Below, piece by piece: positions 1 through 10,380 of a DNA stretch of 64,000 bases. Each line of letters opens with the position of its first letter. Position 1 is the first letter of the stretch. The notes beneath the pieces were generated by a model that was not told the DNA's origin, did not search any database, and saw only the letters and a program-made list of their open reading frames with translations. The DNA is from Okapia johnstoni (lineage: Eukaryota; Chordata; Mammalia; Artiodactyla; Giraffidae): positions 20,110,230 through 20,174,229 of the forward strand of contig CM044317.1 in the NCBI GenBank assembly GCA_024291935.2, given 5' to 3'. The position numbers and the translations under genes were made by a program.

Positions 1-856
1 GAAGCACTAAGGTTTTGTTGCTTGGGGGCTTAATTTATCACATGTGGGCCCAATATACTTCACGTCACTACAGACTAGAGCTTTGGACCATCTCAGAATC
101 AGTCCCCAAACAGTGATAGCAAAAACCTTTTAAAATTGCAAAAAATTAAATATCCATCCCCAAGAAATTATTTAATTCATTACAGTAGAATTTTCTCTAT
201 CCTCATGTGTATTATCGACACTTGGGCACATAGCCAAGCCAAAGTTTAGCTAGATTGAGAGACCACTACACTTCATATAATGTAACACTTGAAATAAATA
301 GTTCTCCTGCACTCCTATTCAAAGGAAGATAATGAACTTCTTTGTTAATTCCCAATGATGTATAATGTTATGCAAAGAAAGATTCTAGCAAGGATCAGGC
401 CATGAGCCATTATCTGAATTGCTCCAAGCTATATTTCCAGTCTCAGAGAGCATTTTTATTTGAAATATTGCCTAACCAAAAGGAACTCATGAACATCTTG
501 AGCAAACGCTAGAAAAACTTGTAGTGGGTATTAACATCTTTATTCTACAACAATACCTTCCCACCCAAGTCATTTAGAACCCCTTTTGTTCAATGAAGCT
601 TAATATACTGAAGGGACTCTGGCCACAGGAGCTTTTCATCAGAAATGAAATAAACTGATTTGGAGTTTTGCCGAACATTTATTGATAGAACATATTAACT
701 GATTTATTGAACAAGTTGGGCACAGCAGAGTATGAAGACAGAAAATAAATCTTTATTCTTTCTCATGTCTATCTTTCTTTTTCTCTCTGAGCAATTTCTT
801 ACACAGCTTTATCACTTCTCTGTTGTCTTTTGGATAATAATAAACACCATCATCTT
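1..856. other. Unassigned AT-rich sequence
   Basis: No repeat family, exon-like frame or RNA gene was recognised. The sequence is AT-rich and stop-dense on both strands. It ends at the 3' tail of a minus-strand BovB. Confidence 0.5.
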
Positions 857-1311
857 TCAGTTCAGTTCAGTCGCTCAGTCATGACTGACTCTTTGCGACC
901 CCATGGACCACAGCATGCCAGGCCTCCCTGTCCATCACCAACTCCCTGATCCACCCAAACCCATGTCCATTGAGTCAGTGATGCCATCCAGCCACCTCAT
1001 CCTCTGTCGTCCCCTTCTACTCCTGCCCTCAATCTTTCCCAGCATCAGGGTCTTTTCAAATGAGTCAGCTCTTCGCATTGGGTGGCCAAAGTATTGGAGT
1101 TTTCAGCTTCAACATCAGTCCTTCCAATGAACACCCAGGACTGATCTCCTTTAGGATGGACCAGTTGGATCTCCTTGCAGTCCAAGGGACTCTCAAGAGC
1201 CTTCTTCAACACCACAGTTCAAAAGCATCAATTCTTCGGCGCTCAGCTTTCTTTATAGTCCAACTCTCACATCCATACATGACCACTGGAAAAACTATAG
1301 CCTTGACCAGA
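857..1311 (-). mobile_element. BovB (RTE LINE) 3' fragment
   Basis: Read on the minus strand this is the last ~450 bases of BovB: the C-terminal part of the ORF followed by the standard BovB 3' end, whose complement opens the element with repeated 'cagtt' at 857-870. It is 5'-truncated near the 'accagacggacc' region of the consensus. Short open stretches remain in several frames, but none is a gene. No clear target duplication was found. Confidence 0.9.
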
Positions 1312-1640
1312 AGGGGAATGGATAAAAAGGCTCCCTGACTGTGGTAACGTCTCATCACAGTCCTCTCCCCTAACATTGGTTCTTTCTTTCATGGACACTT
1401 CTGAAGAATCTTTCACCCATGCCTACAGAGACTACTCCCCCAGATAATCCCTCCTCAGGCCCATGTAATCTCGGGCTGAACACCAAGAAGCACTCCTCAG
1501 TCCTGCTCCCAGTGCTGCTACCTCTGCTGGGTTCTGTCTGGTATCAGGCAGCCCTTCAGAGGGGAACCCTTTTAAGGACGAAAGGCAAAAAACACTCAGT
1601 ACCTTTTCCTGCCTGCCAAACCTGAAAGGATAGGTGGCTC
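1312..1640. other. Unassigned sequence between BovB and L1
   Basis: Nothing recognised. A 68-codon open frame at 1419-1625 has no identifiable domain and no supporting splice or promoter context. Confidence 0.4.
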
Positions 1641-2068
1641 TTTCTTTATTTAAAATTCATTTTCAAAAATTTTTCCTACTTAGGTTATTACAGAATATTG
1701 AACAGAGTTCCCTGTGCTATACAGTAGGTCCTTGCTGATTATCTATTTTAAATACAGCAGTGTGAACATTTCAGTCCTAAACTCCCAGTCTGTCCCTCCC
1801 CACAACCCTTCCCCCGGGTAACCGTAAATTCATTCCCTAAGTCTGTGAGTCTGCTTCTGCTTTGTAGATTAGTTCATTTGTATCTTTTTTAAGACTCCAC
1901 ATGTAAATGATATCATATGATATTTGCCTTTCTATGTCTTACTTCACTTAATGTTATAATATCCAGGTTCATGCATATTGCTGCAAATCGCATTATTTCA
2001 TTATTTTTATGACTGAGTATATTCCATTGTATATATGTACTATATCTTCTTTATCCATCATCTGTTGA
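1641..2068 (-). mobile_element. L1 3' end (end of ORF2 and 3' UTR), truncated
   Basis: The plus strand shows the complement of a typical L1 3' region: the block around 'gtgctatacagtaggtcctt' (1714-1733), then the complement of the ORF2 terminus around 'gagtatattccattgtata' (2015-2033) and 'tttatccatcatctgttgat' near 2050-2068. The T-rich start at 1641-1652 is the complement of the poly-A end. The element is a 5'-truncated copy of about 430 bases. Confidence 0.8.
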
Positions 2069-2763
2069 TCACAGGCCATCTGTAGGAGACTTCTCTTTCT
2101 GTTGCCATCAGAGACAATGTCAGGGAGCTCCTTGCCTTCGGACCTTCCAGGTGTGAACCACAGTCTCTGACACCCCAAAGTCTAGGAGGCACAGGTCAAA
2201 TTCTCCAAGAACTTTCCTTTCATGCTTTGCTCTCATCTGGGGTAGTCCCTCAATGACACAGGACCACGTCTTAATGTCTATGTCATGAGAACAAGATCGA
2301 AATGGCAGTTACTTTTCTAGCTGATATCCCGGCCAACTTCAAGATGGTTTTTTGAGGCCCTCTGGTTTTCTCTTGATATCCTGGGAAGCGTCCCTATCAG
2401 CTCTGCAGTGTAAAGAGAAGGCCACTGCACAAGCATCCATTTATTTATTTCAAAGAAACCCTTATCTTCTGGGTATAATAGAGTATTCTTTTCAGAATGT
2501 GGGGAACTTGCCACCTACTGTTCTTAGCTTTGAGGCCTCAGCTATGAGTGAAACAGCAAGAAGAATCTTACCTAACATCCTGTTATACACACATGCTCTA
2601 TTCAGACCCCATTATGTAAAAGTCTTTGTGGGCTTATTTGTCTTCCTTTGTCCATCCATCTAGGTATCTACTCAGGGTATGCATTCCTGCTGTGTGGCTC
2701 ACCTTGCTCTACAATTACCTAGACTGAAAGTAATACTTTTGAATGCCAGTCATATCCCCTCAT
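2069..2763. other. Unassigned sequence
   Basis: Nothing recognised. Overlapping open frames on both strands (for example 103 codons at 2352-2663) have no domain similarity that I can identify. Confidence 0.4.
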
Positions 2764-2986
2764 GGGCTTCCCAGGTGACACTAGTGGTAAAGAAACTGTC
2801 TGCCAATTCAGAGATATGAAAGACATGGGTTTGATCCCTGGGTTGGGAAGATCTCCTGGAGGAGGAAATGGCAGCGCACTCCAGTATTCTTGCCTGGAGA
2901 ATTCCGAGGACAGTGGAGCCTGGTGGGCTACAGTCCATGGGATTGCAAAGAGTCGGATAGGACTAACACAACTTAGCACACACACA
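2764..2986 (+). mobile_element. Bov-tA SINE
   Basis: The element begins 'gggcttcccaggtgac', the tRNA-derived head, and contains a B-box-like 'gggtttgatccctgg' around 2826-2840. The BovB-like tail follows ('agtattcttgcctggagaattcc', 'agtcggatag'). It ends in a short CA-rich tail at 2975-2986. The body is full length, with moderate divergence from the usual sequence. Open frames on both strands across it are artefacts of this repeat. Confidence 0.9.
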
Positions 2987-4438
2987 TTTCCTCAGGGCTA
3001 CTGGAAAGACCACAGGTCATACCCAGCCTGTGGCACACCCACAAATCTGAAAAAAGAAGCCCATTACTCCAAGCTGGAAAACCAGGCTTCTTTCCTTGAA
3101 AATCTGGAAACATGTCCCAGGGATGTTTAGGCTGCTGTGTGAGAAAACAAATTCTCAGCACATAAAAATGGTTGTTAAAACAAATATAATAAGGATTCAC
3201 CAAGGGAAATGCCACTTTCTGCAGGTGTGTATTAAATACAGGAGAGAGAGGTATCAAGAGAAAGAACACAATTGGGGTGGGGGGGCCAGGTGGCAGGCAG
3301 TAAGGCTGGTGACATGAGTTTTAGAGGGAGGTAAAGTGAGGATGAGAGGATTTGGCAGGGGGAGGGGCTTGCTTTGTTTTGCTGTATTTTGTTTTGTTTG
3401 GAAACTCCGTGGTCTTTAGGCTTGACCAGAAAAACTGGGTGAGGAAGGAAAAGAGATGCAATGTTTCCTTAGACGAGGCACTGCTTAGAAAATAATGAGC
3501 CAGAATTTCCTGCCACAATTGGAAGTCCTCAAAAATAAAGAGAAAAAGCTTTCCTAGACCTTTCCACTTCGGGAAACACATTAACTTTCATATAATTTTC
3601 TTCTAAAAAATAATCTCAGTGTCAGAGTAGAATTGGTTGGTAGGGAATTGACCCAGCCTAATATTATTGGCAACGTCCAGACTCTGAGATGATGTTATTT
3701 AACATTCTCAATAGAATCATATATAGAACTGTAACAGAGATTTTGTTGAATTCCTACTATGTGCAGGGCACAAGTGCTGGCAGAAGAGATCATTTAAATA
3801 GAATATATATGCTATGAACATTAACTCTGGGGGAGCTGTAAAGAAGTAATTACTTAAAGAAAACTTACCTCTACCTTACTGTCTTCAGAAATTTCCATGT
3901 TGCCAATTTAAGAGACAAAACTTCACCTCTTGATCATTCTAAATCAAGAATTTTGAATACTTTTAACACTTTTTTTTTTAAAGAGGGTGCTGGAAAGGAA
4001 AAGAAGGAAATGCAGAAAATGATATCAACAAATAGATTCAATAATTTACCATCATAAGTTTCCTCAGAGCTGCCAGTAAATCTCTTGCAGAGTACATAAT
4101 TAATATTTATGAGTGAGGCATTATAAGGCCTACATCTGCCATTGCTTGGTAATTCACTTAAGTTTCTCTAAGGTTCCATTTTCCTAGCACTGAGGTAGAA
4201 TCAATTGACCCCAGTCCTTTGGGTAAGGGAGACTGGTTTGGTGTGGAAGAAGAAAATATTTGAAACTCTAGAAGGGTAATCAGAGGCAGTTCAATCTTCT
4301 TGGATGGCAAAAAGAAACAGATTTGCACCTGGTAGAGGTTCTGATAATTTGATCCAAGTCCAGGAAAAAGTCAGAGGCCTTCACAATAATGCCATAGTTT
4401 ATTGTTCTCAAGAAGCAGGCTGACTGTTCTTTCTGCCT
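2987..4438. other. Mostly unassigned, with a short L2-like patch
   Basis: A short stretch near 3735-3795 ('gaattcctactatgtgcag') resembles the complement of the L2 3' end. A G-run lies at 3276-3284 and a GTTTT-rich patch at 3369-3400. The rest shows no repeat or coding signal that I can name. Confidence 0.35.
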
Positions 4439-4446
4439 CAGACATT

Positions 4447-4769
4447 AGATCTCCTTGTGGTCCAAGGGACTCTCAAGAGTCTTCTCCGGTACCACAATTC
4501 GAAAGCATCAGTTCTTCTCAAACCAATCAATCCTAAAGGAAATCAACCCTGAATATTCACTGGGAGGACTTGATGTGAAAAGTCAACTCACTGGAAGAGA
4601 CCCTGATGCTGCGAAAGGTTGAGAGCAGGAGGAGAAGCGGGTGACAGAGGATGAGATGGTTGGATGGCATCACCAACTCAATGAATGTGAGTTTGAGCAA
4701 ACTCCAGGAGACAGTAAAGGGAAGCCTGGTGTGCTGCAGTCATGCAGACATGACTTAGCAACTAAACAA
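4447..4769. mobile_element. BovB 3' fragment with 5' inversion
   Basis: 4447-4518 is BovB on the minus strand and 4519-4769 is BovB on the plus strand. The two pieces abut in the BovB consensus: the inverted piece ends where the direct piece begins, in the 'ctgcaaggagatc / aaaccagtcaatcc' region. The whole is flanked by the 8-bp direct repeat 'cagacatt' at 4439-4446 and 4770-4777, so it looks like a single insertion. The plus part also lacks about 35 consensus bases near 4573-4595. The 3' end 'gcaactaaacaac' is the normal BovB tail type. Confidence 0.88.
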
Positions 4770-4777
4770 CAGACATT

Positions 4778-5544
4778 TGACTGCATTATCCCAGAGAAAG
4801 TAATTTGGACTGTAACAATATGTGCCAGCATCCCAGGTAAACTTGTGAGGAAATTCTCTTGGTTCATCTCTGGGAAGGAGACTGAAGTGGATCTGAAGTT
4901 CCTATCTCCATCAGCACTGGCAGGACCATGGCCCCCAGTCTTGCCTCTAAATAATTAATGACTGCGCAGACAAGAGCAGAGTTTTGCATTAATAATTGGG
5001 CTAAGGTTTAGGGAGGTAAAAAGGATGATGGATGCATCTTCATGTGGAAGGTAACGGACATGCTCAAGGAAAGGTGCAGGAGATTGGAGAAAAGATTGAC
5101 GGGAGAGGCAACAGAGATGAAAGAGATCAAAGGGAGAGAGAGTTTTGAATGGTTCACCCTCCTTTTGAAGACCAAGTCCTTAGATAGAGATCACTCTCTT
5201 CTGAAATCTGAGCCATTAGAAATCTTCAGCCTCCATCATAGTTGAGTATGTGATGGGTTGGAGAAGACAGCAGGATGGTGGCAAGAAGGAGGGTGATGCC
5301 CAGGAGGAAAGGACCACCTTCCCCCTCGTTAGAAGAGGCTTGATCACAGAGGGGATTGATGAGGAACTCCTCCATCCCAGCCCCAATCCCACCTCCATCC
5401 TGGTGTTTTCTAAGCAGGGCCCCCTGTGACCTATAGAGTAGAAAATCCCATGAAACTACAGAAAGAGAGAAGGCACCACGGGCCCACACAGCCACCCACC
5501 ACAGTTTAGTAAGGAAAAGTCTTCAAGACCAGAGTAATACATTT
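4778..5544. other. Unassigned sequence
   Basis: Purine-rich around 5040-5160 and 5260-5300. Nothing recognised; the small open frames here overlap on opposite strands and have no recognisable product. Confidence 0.4.
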
Positions 5545-5635
5545 TCAAAGGTATACTGTGAGTATCAAATGAGACCATTTCAGTGAAAATGCTTTTCACG
5601 CCATAAAGTGCTACACAAGAGTACTATTGTATACC
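5545..5635 (+). mobile_element. MIR 3' part, weak
   Basis: The order 'tgtgagtatcaaatgagacc ... aaaatgctttt ... aaagtgctacacaag' resembles the 3' third of MIR. It is old and diverged. Confidence 0.45.
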
Positions 5636-5761
5636 AATATCAATCACATACATCTTGATACAAAGTTATTGGTCTGGCTTCCTGTCTCTAATTCCAAAGT
5701 AATCTTTTTTAATGCCTACAGATTATCATTCTGAGCTGAAAGTCATGTGGATTAAATATAC

Positions 5762-5801
5762 ATTCTTTTCCTTTTCTTTCTTTCTTTCTTTTTTTTTTTC
5801 C
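5762..5801 (+). repeat. Pyrimidine-rich (TTTC)n / poly-T tract
   Basis: TTTC-type repeats run into an unbroken stretch of about twelve T. Whether it is the tail of a degraded SINE or LINE cannot be told. Confidence 0.8.
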
Positions 5802-6339
5802 TTTGGTATGTATTCTTTATTAACCAGTTGGCTTGTTCCCAAGGTAGGCTAGGACAGAAGACATCAGAAGCCCAAAGCATAAATAAGGCACTGTGTTCAT
5901 TTACTGAGCTGTTTTGGAGCATCTGCTTTGTCCCAGACAGCGTGAGAAGTACCAGAGACAAAAATAAATAAATAAAAGAACAATTTGTACTCTCAGGAGA
6001 CCTCAGTCTGGAGGAGGAGACACAACAATTCCGCTGAGTTTAGGACAGGATGTGCTAAGACAGACAATCACCCTTCTTAGGAATGGGTCAGAGACAAACA
6101 CTGTACCCCAAGGAGCTGGCCTTGCTTATGTGGACAATGGGGTCAGCATAACTCCCACACCTATGAAGAGGAAGCTAAATTGGTTGCCTAGTGACTGAGA
6201 CTGGCAGGTCTGCTGTCGCCCAGAACTAGATTATATAATTAGGAACTCCAGGTTGCAAGGAACACAAACCCCAACTAGAATATCATGTGTGGGGAAGTGA
6301 GCAACAAAATAATACTAAACATAAGAAAAAACAAGTATC
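5802..6339. other. Unassigned, possible L2-like patch
   Basis: 5905-6020 ('atctgctttgtcccagacag', then 'tactctcaggagacctcagt') has the rhythm of a minus-strand L2 3' end but is too diverged to be sure. Nothing else recognised. Confidence 0.35.
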
Positions 6340-6598
6340 AACCATGCAGAGCGGTTTTGTGTGGTCGGTTAGAGTTTGGGCTTTCAATCATGCCGCCTGC
6401 ATTTGAATTCCAAGTTCTATTCCTGCTCACTGTATGCTGGGCAAGTTATTTAACATTCCATGCCTTGATTTTCCCATATTTTAAATGGGGTTAAAGAAAG
6501 TAGTTCAAAAAATTGTATTGTGGATTGAAGAGAAAATCCTTGAAAAACTTTTTAAACAGTTCTGGCAAAAAGTGAGAGCTCTGTAAATGCTATCATTC
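6340..6598 (+). mobile_element. MIR SINE, near full length
   Basis: It follows the MIR order: tRNA-like head ('gcagagcggttttgtgtggt'), a 'gggcaagttatttaacattc' core around 6439-6458, then 'ttttcccatattttaaatgg' and a 3' part near 'gctctgtaaatgctatcatt'. The 69-codon open frame across it is not a gene. Confidence 0.8.
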
Positions 6599-7479
6599 AT
6601 CAGTGTTATGTTTCTAAGCTTCAGCAAAAGCTAAATGGTAAGAATTCTTGGGAAGGAAAATCCATCTCAGGCAGGCAAGCCACATGAAGTCTGGAATATC
6701 ATGAATTGGTAAGTCATTGAGAATCTGGGTAGTGCTAATGACCAAGTTATTTTGTTTCCTCCCTCACCTAAACCCACCTCAGCTATAGATCTATTTGTTT
6801 TCACCCATCTTCACCATGAATATCTCAACTTTTCTTCCTGAACCTGTGTCTACTGCTTCTTTCCTTGACTTTATAGCTTCTGCCTTTCCAGCTTCTGCTA
6901 ATTCTTGATGTCCCCTTCCTGCTTTCTCTCTACATGGCACTGAACTTCTGCCCACAGTACCAACCCCACTTCTCTCTGTATTTTACATTCATATTTTCTT
7001 CGAGAGGATCAAATTAGCCCCAATGTCCCTGCCAAGCAAAGCAGTCCTATTAGCCACTTAATAGGTGCTTGGCACGTCAGTCTCCCTTGAATCAGGTATA
7101 TGCTCCTGGGGCTTTCAGTAGCGGCCAGCAGAGGGCACTGGTTAGCACAGAGCATGGCCACTTGAGTGTAAGGATGCACTGAAGTCGGCTTCCTACAGGA
7201 GGGCTTGAGGGCTTAGGCCAGAACCTCCCAGAAGTGAGCACTGGCTCCCTGAAGGACTATGAGGCTTGAACTCTACCTCACCAGTATCTCCAACCATCAT
7301 CTGTTAGGAAAAAGGATACAAAAACTTTTTTAAGTGCACAAAACACAAAATACCCATATCTTCTGAATTTCAAACACAATAATTAACATGGTTGAAGTCA
7401 TTCATAGCCGTCATATCACCTGTATTATAGATCTTGTGTCCTCTTTCATCAAAGAATCTATAATGCTGTTCTGTTAAAT
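6599..7479. other. Unassigned sequence
   Basis: No repeat or coding signal recognised. 6760-7010 is pyrimidine-rich without a clear family. Confidence 0.4.
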
Positions 7480-7582
7480 TTCTGCCAAACTCTAAAGGAT
7501 CTAATTTCCTTCTCGGTAAAATGAGATGATTGCACTCTGTCAATCTTGACAATTGCCAGCTCTGACGCTCTATAATCTATGA
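7480..7582 (+). mobile_element. Old MIR/L2-associated 3' fragment, weak
   Basis: 'cttctcggtaaaatgagatg' followed by 'gccagctctgacgctctata' matches the 'cttcatctgtaaaatgagg ... ccagctctgacattctatga' pattern seen at the end of several ancient mammalian SINE-like repeats. The exact family is not resolved. Confidence 0.4.
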
Positions 7583-8210
7583 CTTTTTATAACATGTCCT
7601 GCACTGCAGACTACTTCTAACATCTGTAGGGTCCGTAGGGAGAATACCAATGGAATTCCACACACATAACACAGCATAATATCATAGCACAGAAGTTCTA
7701 TAAATCAAAGGGAAAAGCAGCTAAATGAAATATGCTTGATAATATACCTTTAAAAAGACCTGGGGGGCTAAATTTGAATTCAGAATTCCTGGACTCCTTA
7801 AGAGTTCTGGAATGTGGTAGCACTGGGAGGGCCAGCCCCTGCCTGCCCGGGCCCCCAGCTTACAGCCTGTTTCCTCTTTGCTTCTCATCCCAGGCTATAT
7901 CCTGCATGATGGGGGGCTTGTGCACACACGCAGCCCTGCCTCTAGTCCCTCTATGCAACTCCTTCACCCCATCCCCCAAACTTCTGCTCCTCGGCCATGC
8001 CTGGGACTTAGGGTTGTGCATGCAGCCAGGGGTCTGCTTAAAATGGAGAGTCGGGGGGGAGAAGAGGGGGCCATTTGAGCAGGGAATTTGGGGATCCCAG
8101 GAACTTCACATGTAGTCCAGAAAGGAAGGTGGGGGCTCTAAGTGGGCACATCCTCTTGGCCTCCCAAACTCCTCATCTGATGAGGGGGGCTTAACCAGAG
8201 TAGGGCCAGA
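7583..8210. other. Unassigned, locally GC-rich stretch
   Basis: 7800-8110 is richer in G and C than its surroundings and carries a 127-codon open frame (7732-8115), but CpG is scarce, no domain is recognisable and overlapping frames are open as well. I do not call it coding. Confidence 0.4.
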
Positions 8211-8224
8211 GCAGGACCCTCTAA

Positions 8225-8507
8225 CGGAGAAGGCAATGGAACCCCACTCCAGTACTCTTGCCTGGAAAATCCTATGGATGGAGGAGCCTGGTAGGCTACA
8301 GTCCATGGGGTCGCTAAGAGTCGGACACGAGTGAGTGACTTCACTTTCACTTTTCACTTTCATGCATTGGAGAAGGAAATGGTAACCCATTCCAGTGTTC
8401 TTGCCTGGAGAATCCCAGGGACGGGGGAGCCTTGTGGGCTCCCATCTCTGGGGTCGCACAGAGTCGGACACAACTGAAGCGACTTAGCAGCAGCAGCAGC
8501 AGCAGCA
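8225..8507 (+). mobile_element. BOV-A2 SINE
   Basis: Two BovB-derived monomers lie in tandem, each carrying the 'ttgcctgga(a/g)aatcc' block (8259-8273 and 8401-8416), joined by the diagnostic 'cactttcacttttcacttt' linker at 8342-8360. The element ends in (AGC)n. It is flanked by a perfect 14-bp target duplication, 'gcaggaccctctaa', at 8211-8224 and 8508-8521. The duplication and low divergence mark a fairly recent insertion. It has no tRNA-type promoter. Confidence 0.95.
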
Positions 8508-8511
8508 GCAG
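8486..8511 (+). repeat. (AGC)n microsatellite in BOV-A2 tail
   Basis: Almost nine uninterrupted AGC units, the usual BOV-A2 tail. Such tails are often length-polymorphic. Confidence 0.95.
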
Positions 8512-8521
8512 GACCCTCTAA

Positions 8522-8854
8522 AGCGTGGATCCCTAGCCAAGAGCCACCCTTACCTGTGTCTCAGAGGGAGGGTACTTCTCGCCATGACTCTCTGGCCCAC
8601 ACCTACCAAATAAACTACCAGGTAACTGTTTTGTCCCGAATTCATTCTTCTGACTTTGAAATTATATGCAACTAACCTAATAAAAGGATAGATAGAAACA
8701 GTTTAGGGAATAATGGACTTACTTGATAAACTTTTGTTTGCATTCTACTGTGTTCAAAAATGCCAGAAAGACACTTTCTTTGTCTCTACAGTGATAAAGG
8801 ATTCTTTAAGTTCCCAATCCAATCCCCCTTAAGTCTGACCTTGTAAATTTCATG
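8522..8854. other. Unassigned sequence
   Basis: Nothing recognised. Confidence 0.4.
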
Positions 8855-9010
8855 AGGCACCCTCACTTTATAGATTTCTGAGTCACAAATTTCGGAAATA
8901 CAGCACAATGAGGCAAAAAGAGGTGACATGGTTTGACCACAGTAGTTTGGAAGTCATCACATGGGGCTCAAACCAACTCTGACCAACTCCAAAGTCCAGA
9001 TCCCCAGCTA
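8855..9010 (-). mobile_element. MIR SINE, diverged
   Basis: The plus strand shows the MIR complement: 'aaagaggtgacatggtttga' in place of the 'gaggtgaagtgacttgccca' block, then 'actccaaagtccagatcccc'. Old copy, ends approximate. Confidence 0.5.
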
Positions 9011-9332
9011 TTCTCAATTCCCATGAAATGAAATATGTTCAAATGACCCCTGGCCACATTCCACCTTATTGGCATAAGTCAAATAATCTGAAAACATTTT
9101 AATTTTGCAAAGTAATATGTTTTATGCACAACTGAATTCCTGTGTCATGCATGAATGCAGAATGAAAAGAATTATGTCTTTAAATTCAAATCAATGGAGA
9201 CTGCTCCAGGACAATAAATCCATTTATTATAGAGTGAAATGAAAATCAGCAGAGCCAAAGGAGCAAATAAAGCCTGCTCTCTCTCAGTACAACCTTAAAA
9301 TCCAACTGAGTACAACCAAGCATAAATACATA
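9011..9332. other. Unassigned sequence
   Basis: Nothing recognised. Confidence 0.4.
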
Positions 9333-9382
9333 TACACCCACACACCCACCGATACCCCCCCCCACCCCCCCCACACACAGAG
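9333..9382 (+). repeat. C-rich / CA simple sequence
   Basis: CA-type repeats interrupted by two C-runs (nine C at 9356-9364 and another at 9366-9373). Confidence 0.85.
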
Positions 9383-9784
9383 TACTTTTCTCCATCATGG
9401 TGCAGGCTATTGTTGAATTTCTCTTCTCTGAACTAAATAATGGAATTTCTATTTCTAAAAAATTAACTGCCGATTAAAAGAAAATTTTACATTCACTAAT
9501 GCCACTCCTGGATAAAGAATAATTTTTTTCTAATTGCCAGAATTACTCCAATTTTGAAATTCTTCAGAAGTTCTGCAATGGCAAGGCTGCTTTGTTTTCT
9601 GGGCAAGGTTACAAATGAGCCCTGTCCTCACCTGGCTATAAGCCACTCTCTCAGCAGGCCTTCAGGTCCCCTTGTCAGGGAACTAGGTCCCCTCTCCTGT
9701 GGATGCTTGCCCTCTCCTTTGACAACAGTAATTTAAACCCTTAATATGTAGATTTCTAAAAGAGGTTTGTTAAAATATATTTAA
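9383..9784. other. Unassigned sequence
   Basis: Nothing recognised. The 60-codon frame at 9554-9736 has no support. Confidence 0.4.
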
Positions 9785-9960
9785 TACATATCTATTGTGT
9801 GCCTTTCTTGTGATTAGCACTATTCTGGCTCTGAGAACAAAGCAATGAAAAAGACAGACAAAAACCTTACCCTCATGGAATGTACATTCTAGTGATGGGA
9901 CACAAAGAATAATAAAATAAACAAGATAGATGAGTGGTAGATGGTGAGAAGTGCTATGAA
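9785..9960 (-). mobile_element. L2 3' end
   Basis: The plus strand carries the complement of the L2 3' UTR: 'ttgtgtgcctttcttgtgat', 'cctcatggaatgtacattct' and the following 'agataga' section that precedes 'gagaagtgctatgaagagaa'. Old, about 175 bases. Confidence 0.65.
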
Positions 9961-10124
9961 GAGAATCTGCTTATAATGCCCTAGTTATGAATACAAGCTA
10001 TAATAGAACAGCTTTATCTTTCTAGAATTACAGTCCCTACATCAGGCTAGGTAGCCAGTAAAAGTAAAGTATTAATAAAATAAAAGTTATTCCTCCATAG
10101 GGAGTCGTTTGGGATGAGAGAATA

Positions 10125-10173
10125 ACACACACAGGTATATATATACACACACAAGTATACACACACACACCTC
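10125..10173 (+). repeat. CA/TA microsatellite
   Basis: Interrupted (CA)n with two short (TA)n blocks. Confidence 0.85.
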
Positions 10174-10340
10174 TATTACAACTTGCATCTATAAAAGGCT
10201 CCATAAAAATGCTTGATTCTTAGACATGAAAAAAAAACAGTGAATTTGATTTTGGGGTTTTTCTCTCCTAAATCTAGAACAAACAAACCTCATCACTGTG
10301 GAATACCATAGGAGACATGGTTAAAAATTTAGAAATTATT

Positions 10341-10380
10341 ACATCTCTTAAATTTATGACAAGTATTCCAACAAATGGAA
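10341..10380 (+). repeat. Left copy of 40-bp target site duplication
   Basis: Identical over 40 bases to 10937-10976, on either side of a BovB insertion. It begins 'acatctcttaaatttatg' and ends 'caacaaatggaa'. Confidence 0.95.

Noticed and set aside
2764..2986. tRNA gene suggested by A/B-box-like words in SINE heads here and at 13437, 31616, 36898, 47500
   Set aside because: The heads are Bov-tA SINE heads; no cloverleaf with matched acceptor stem can be drawn, and each continues into a BovB-like tail.
7732..8115. 127-codon frame in a GC-rich patch as a possible exon or CpG-island gene
   Set aside because: CpG is sparse, another frame is open over the same stretch, and the protein has no recognisable feature.
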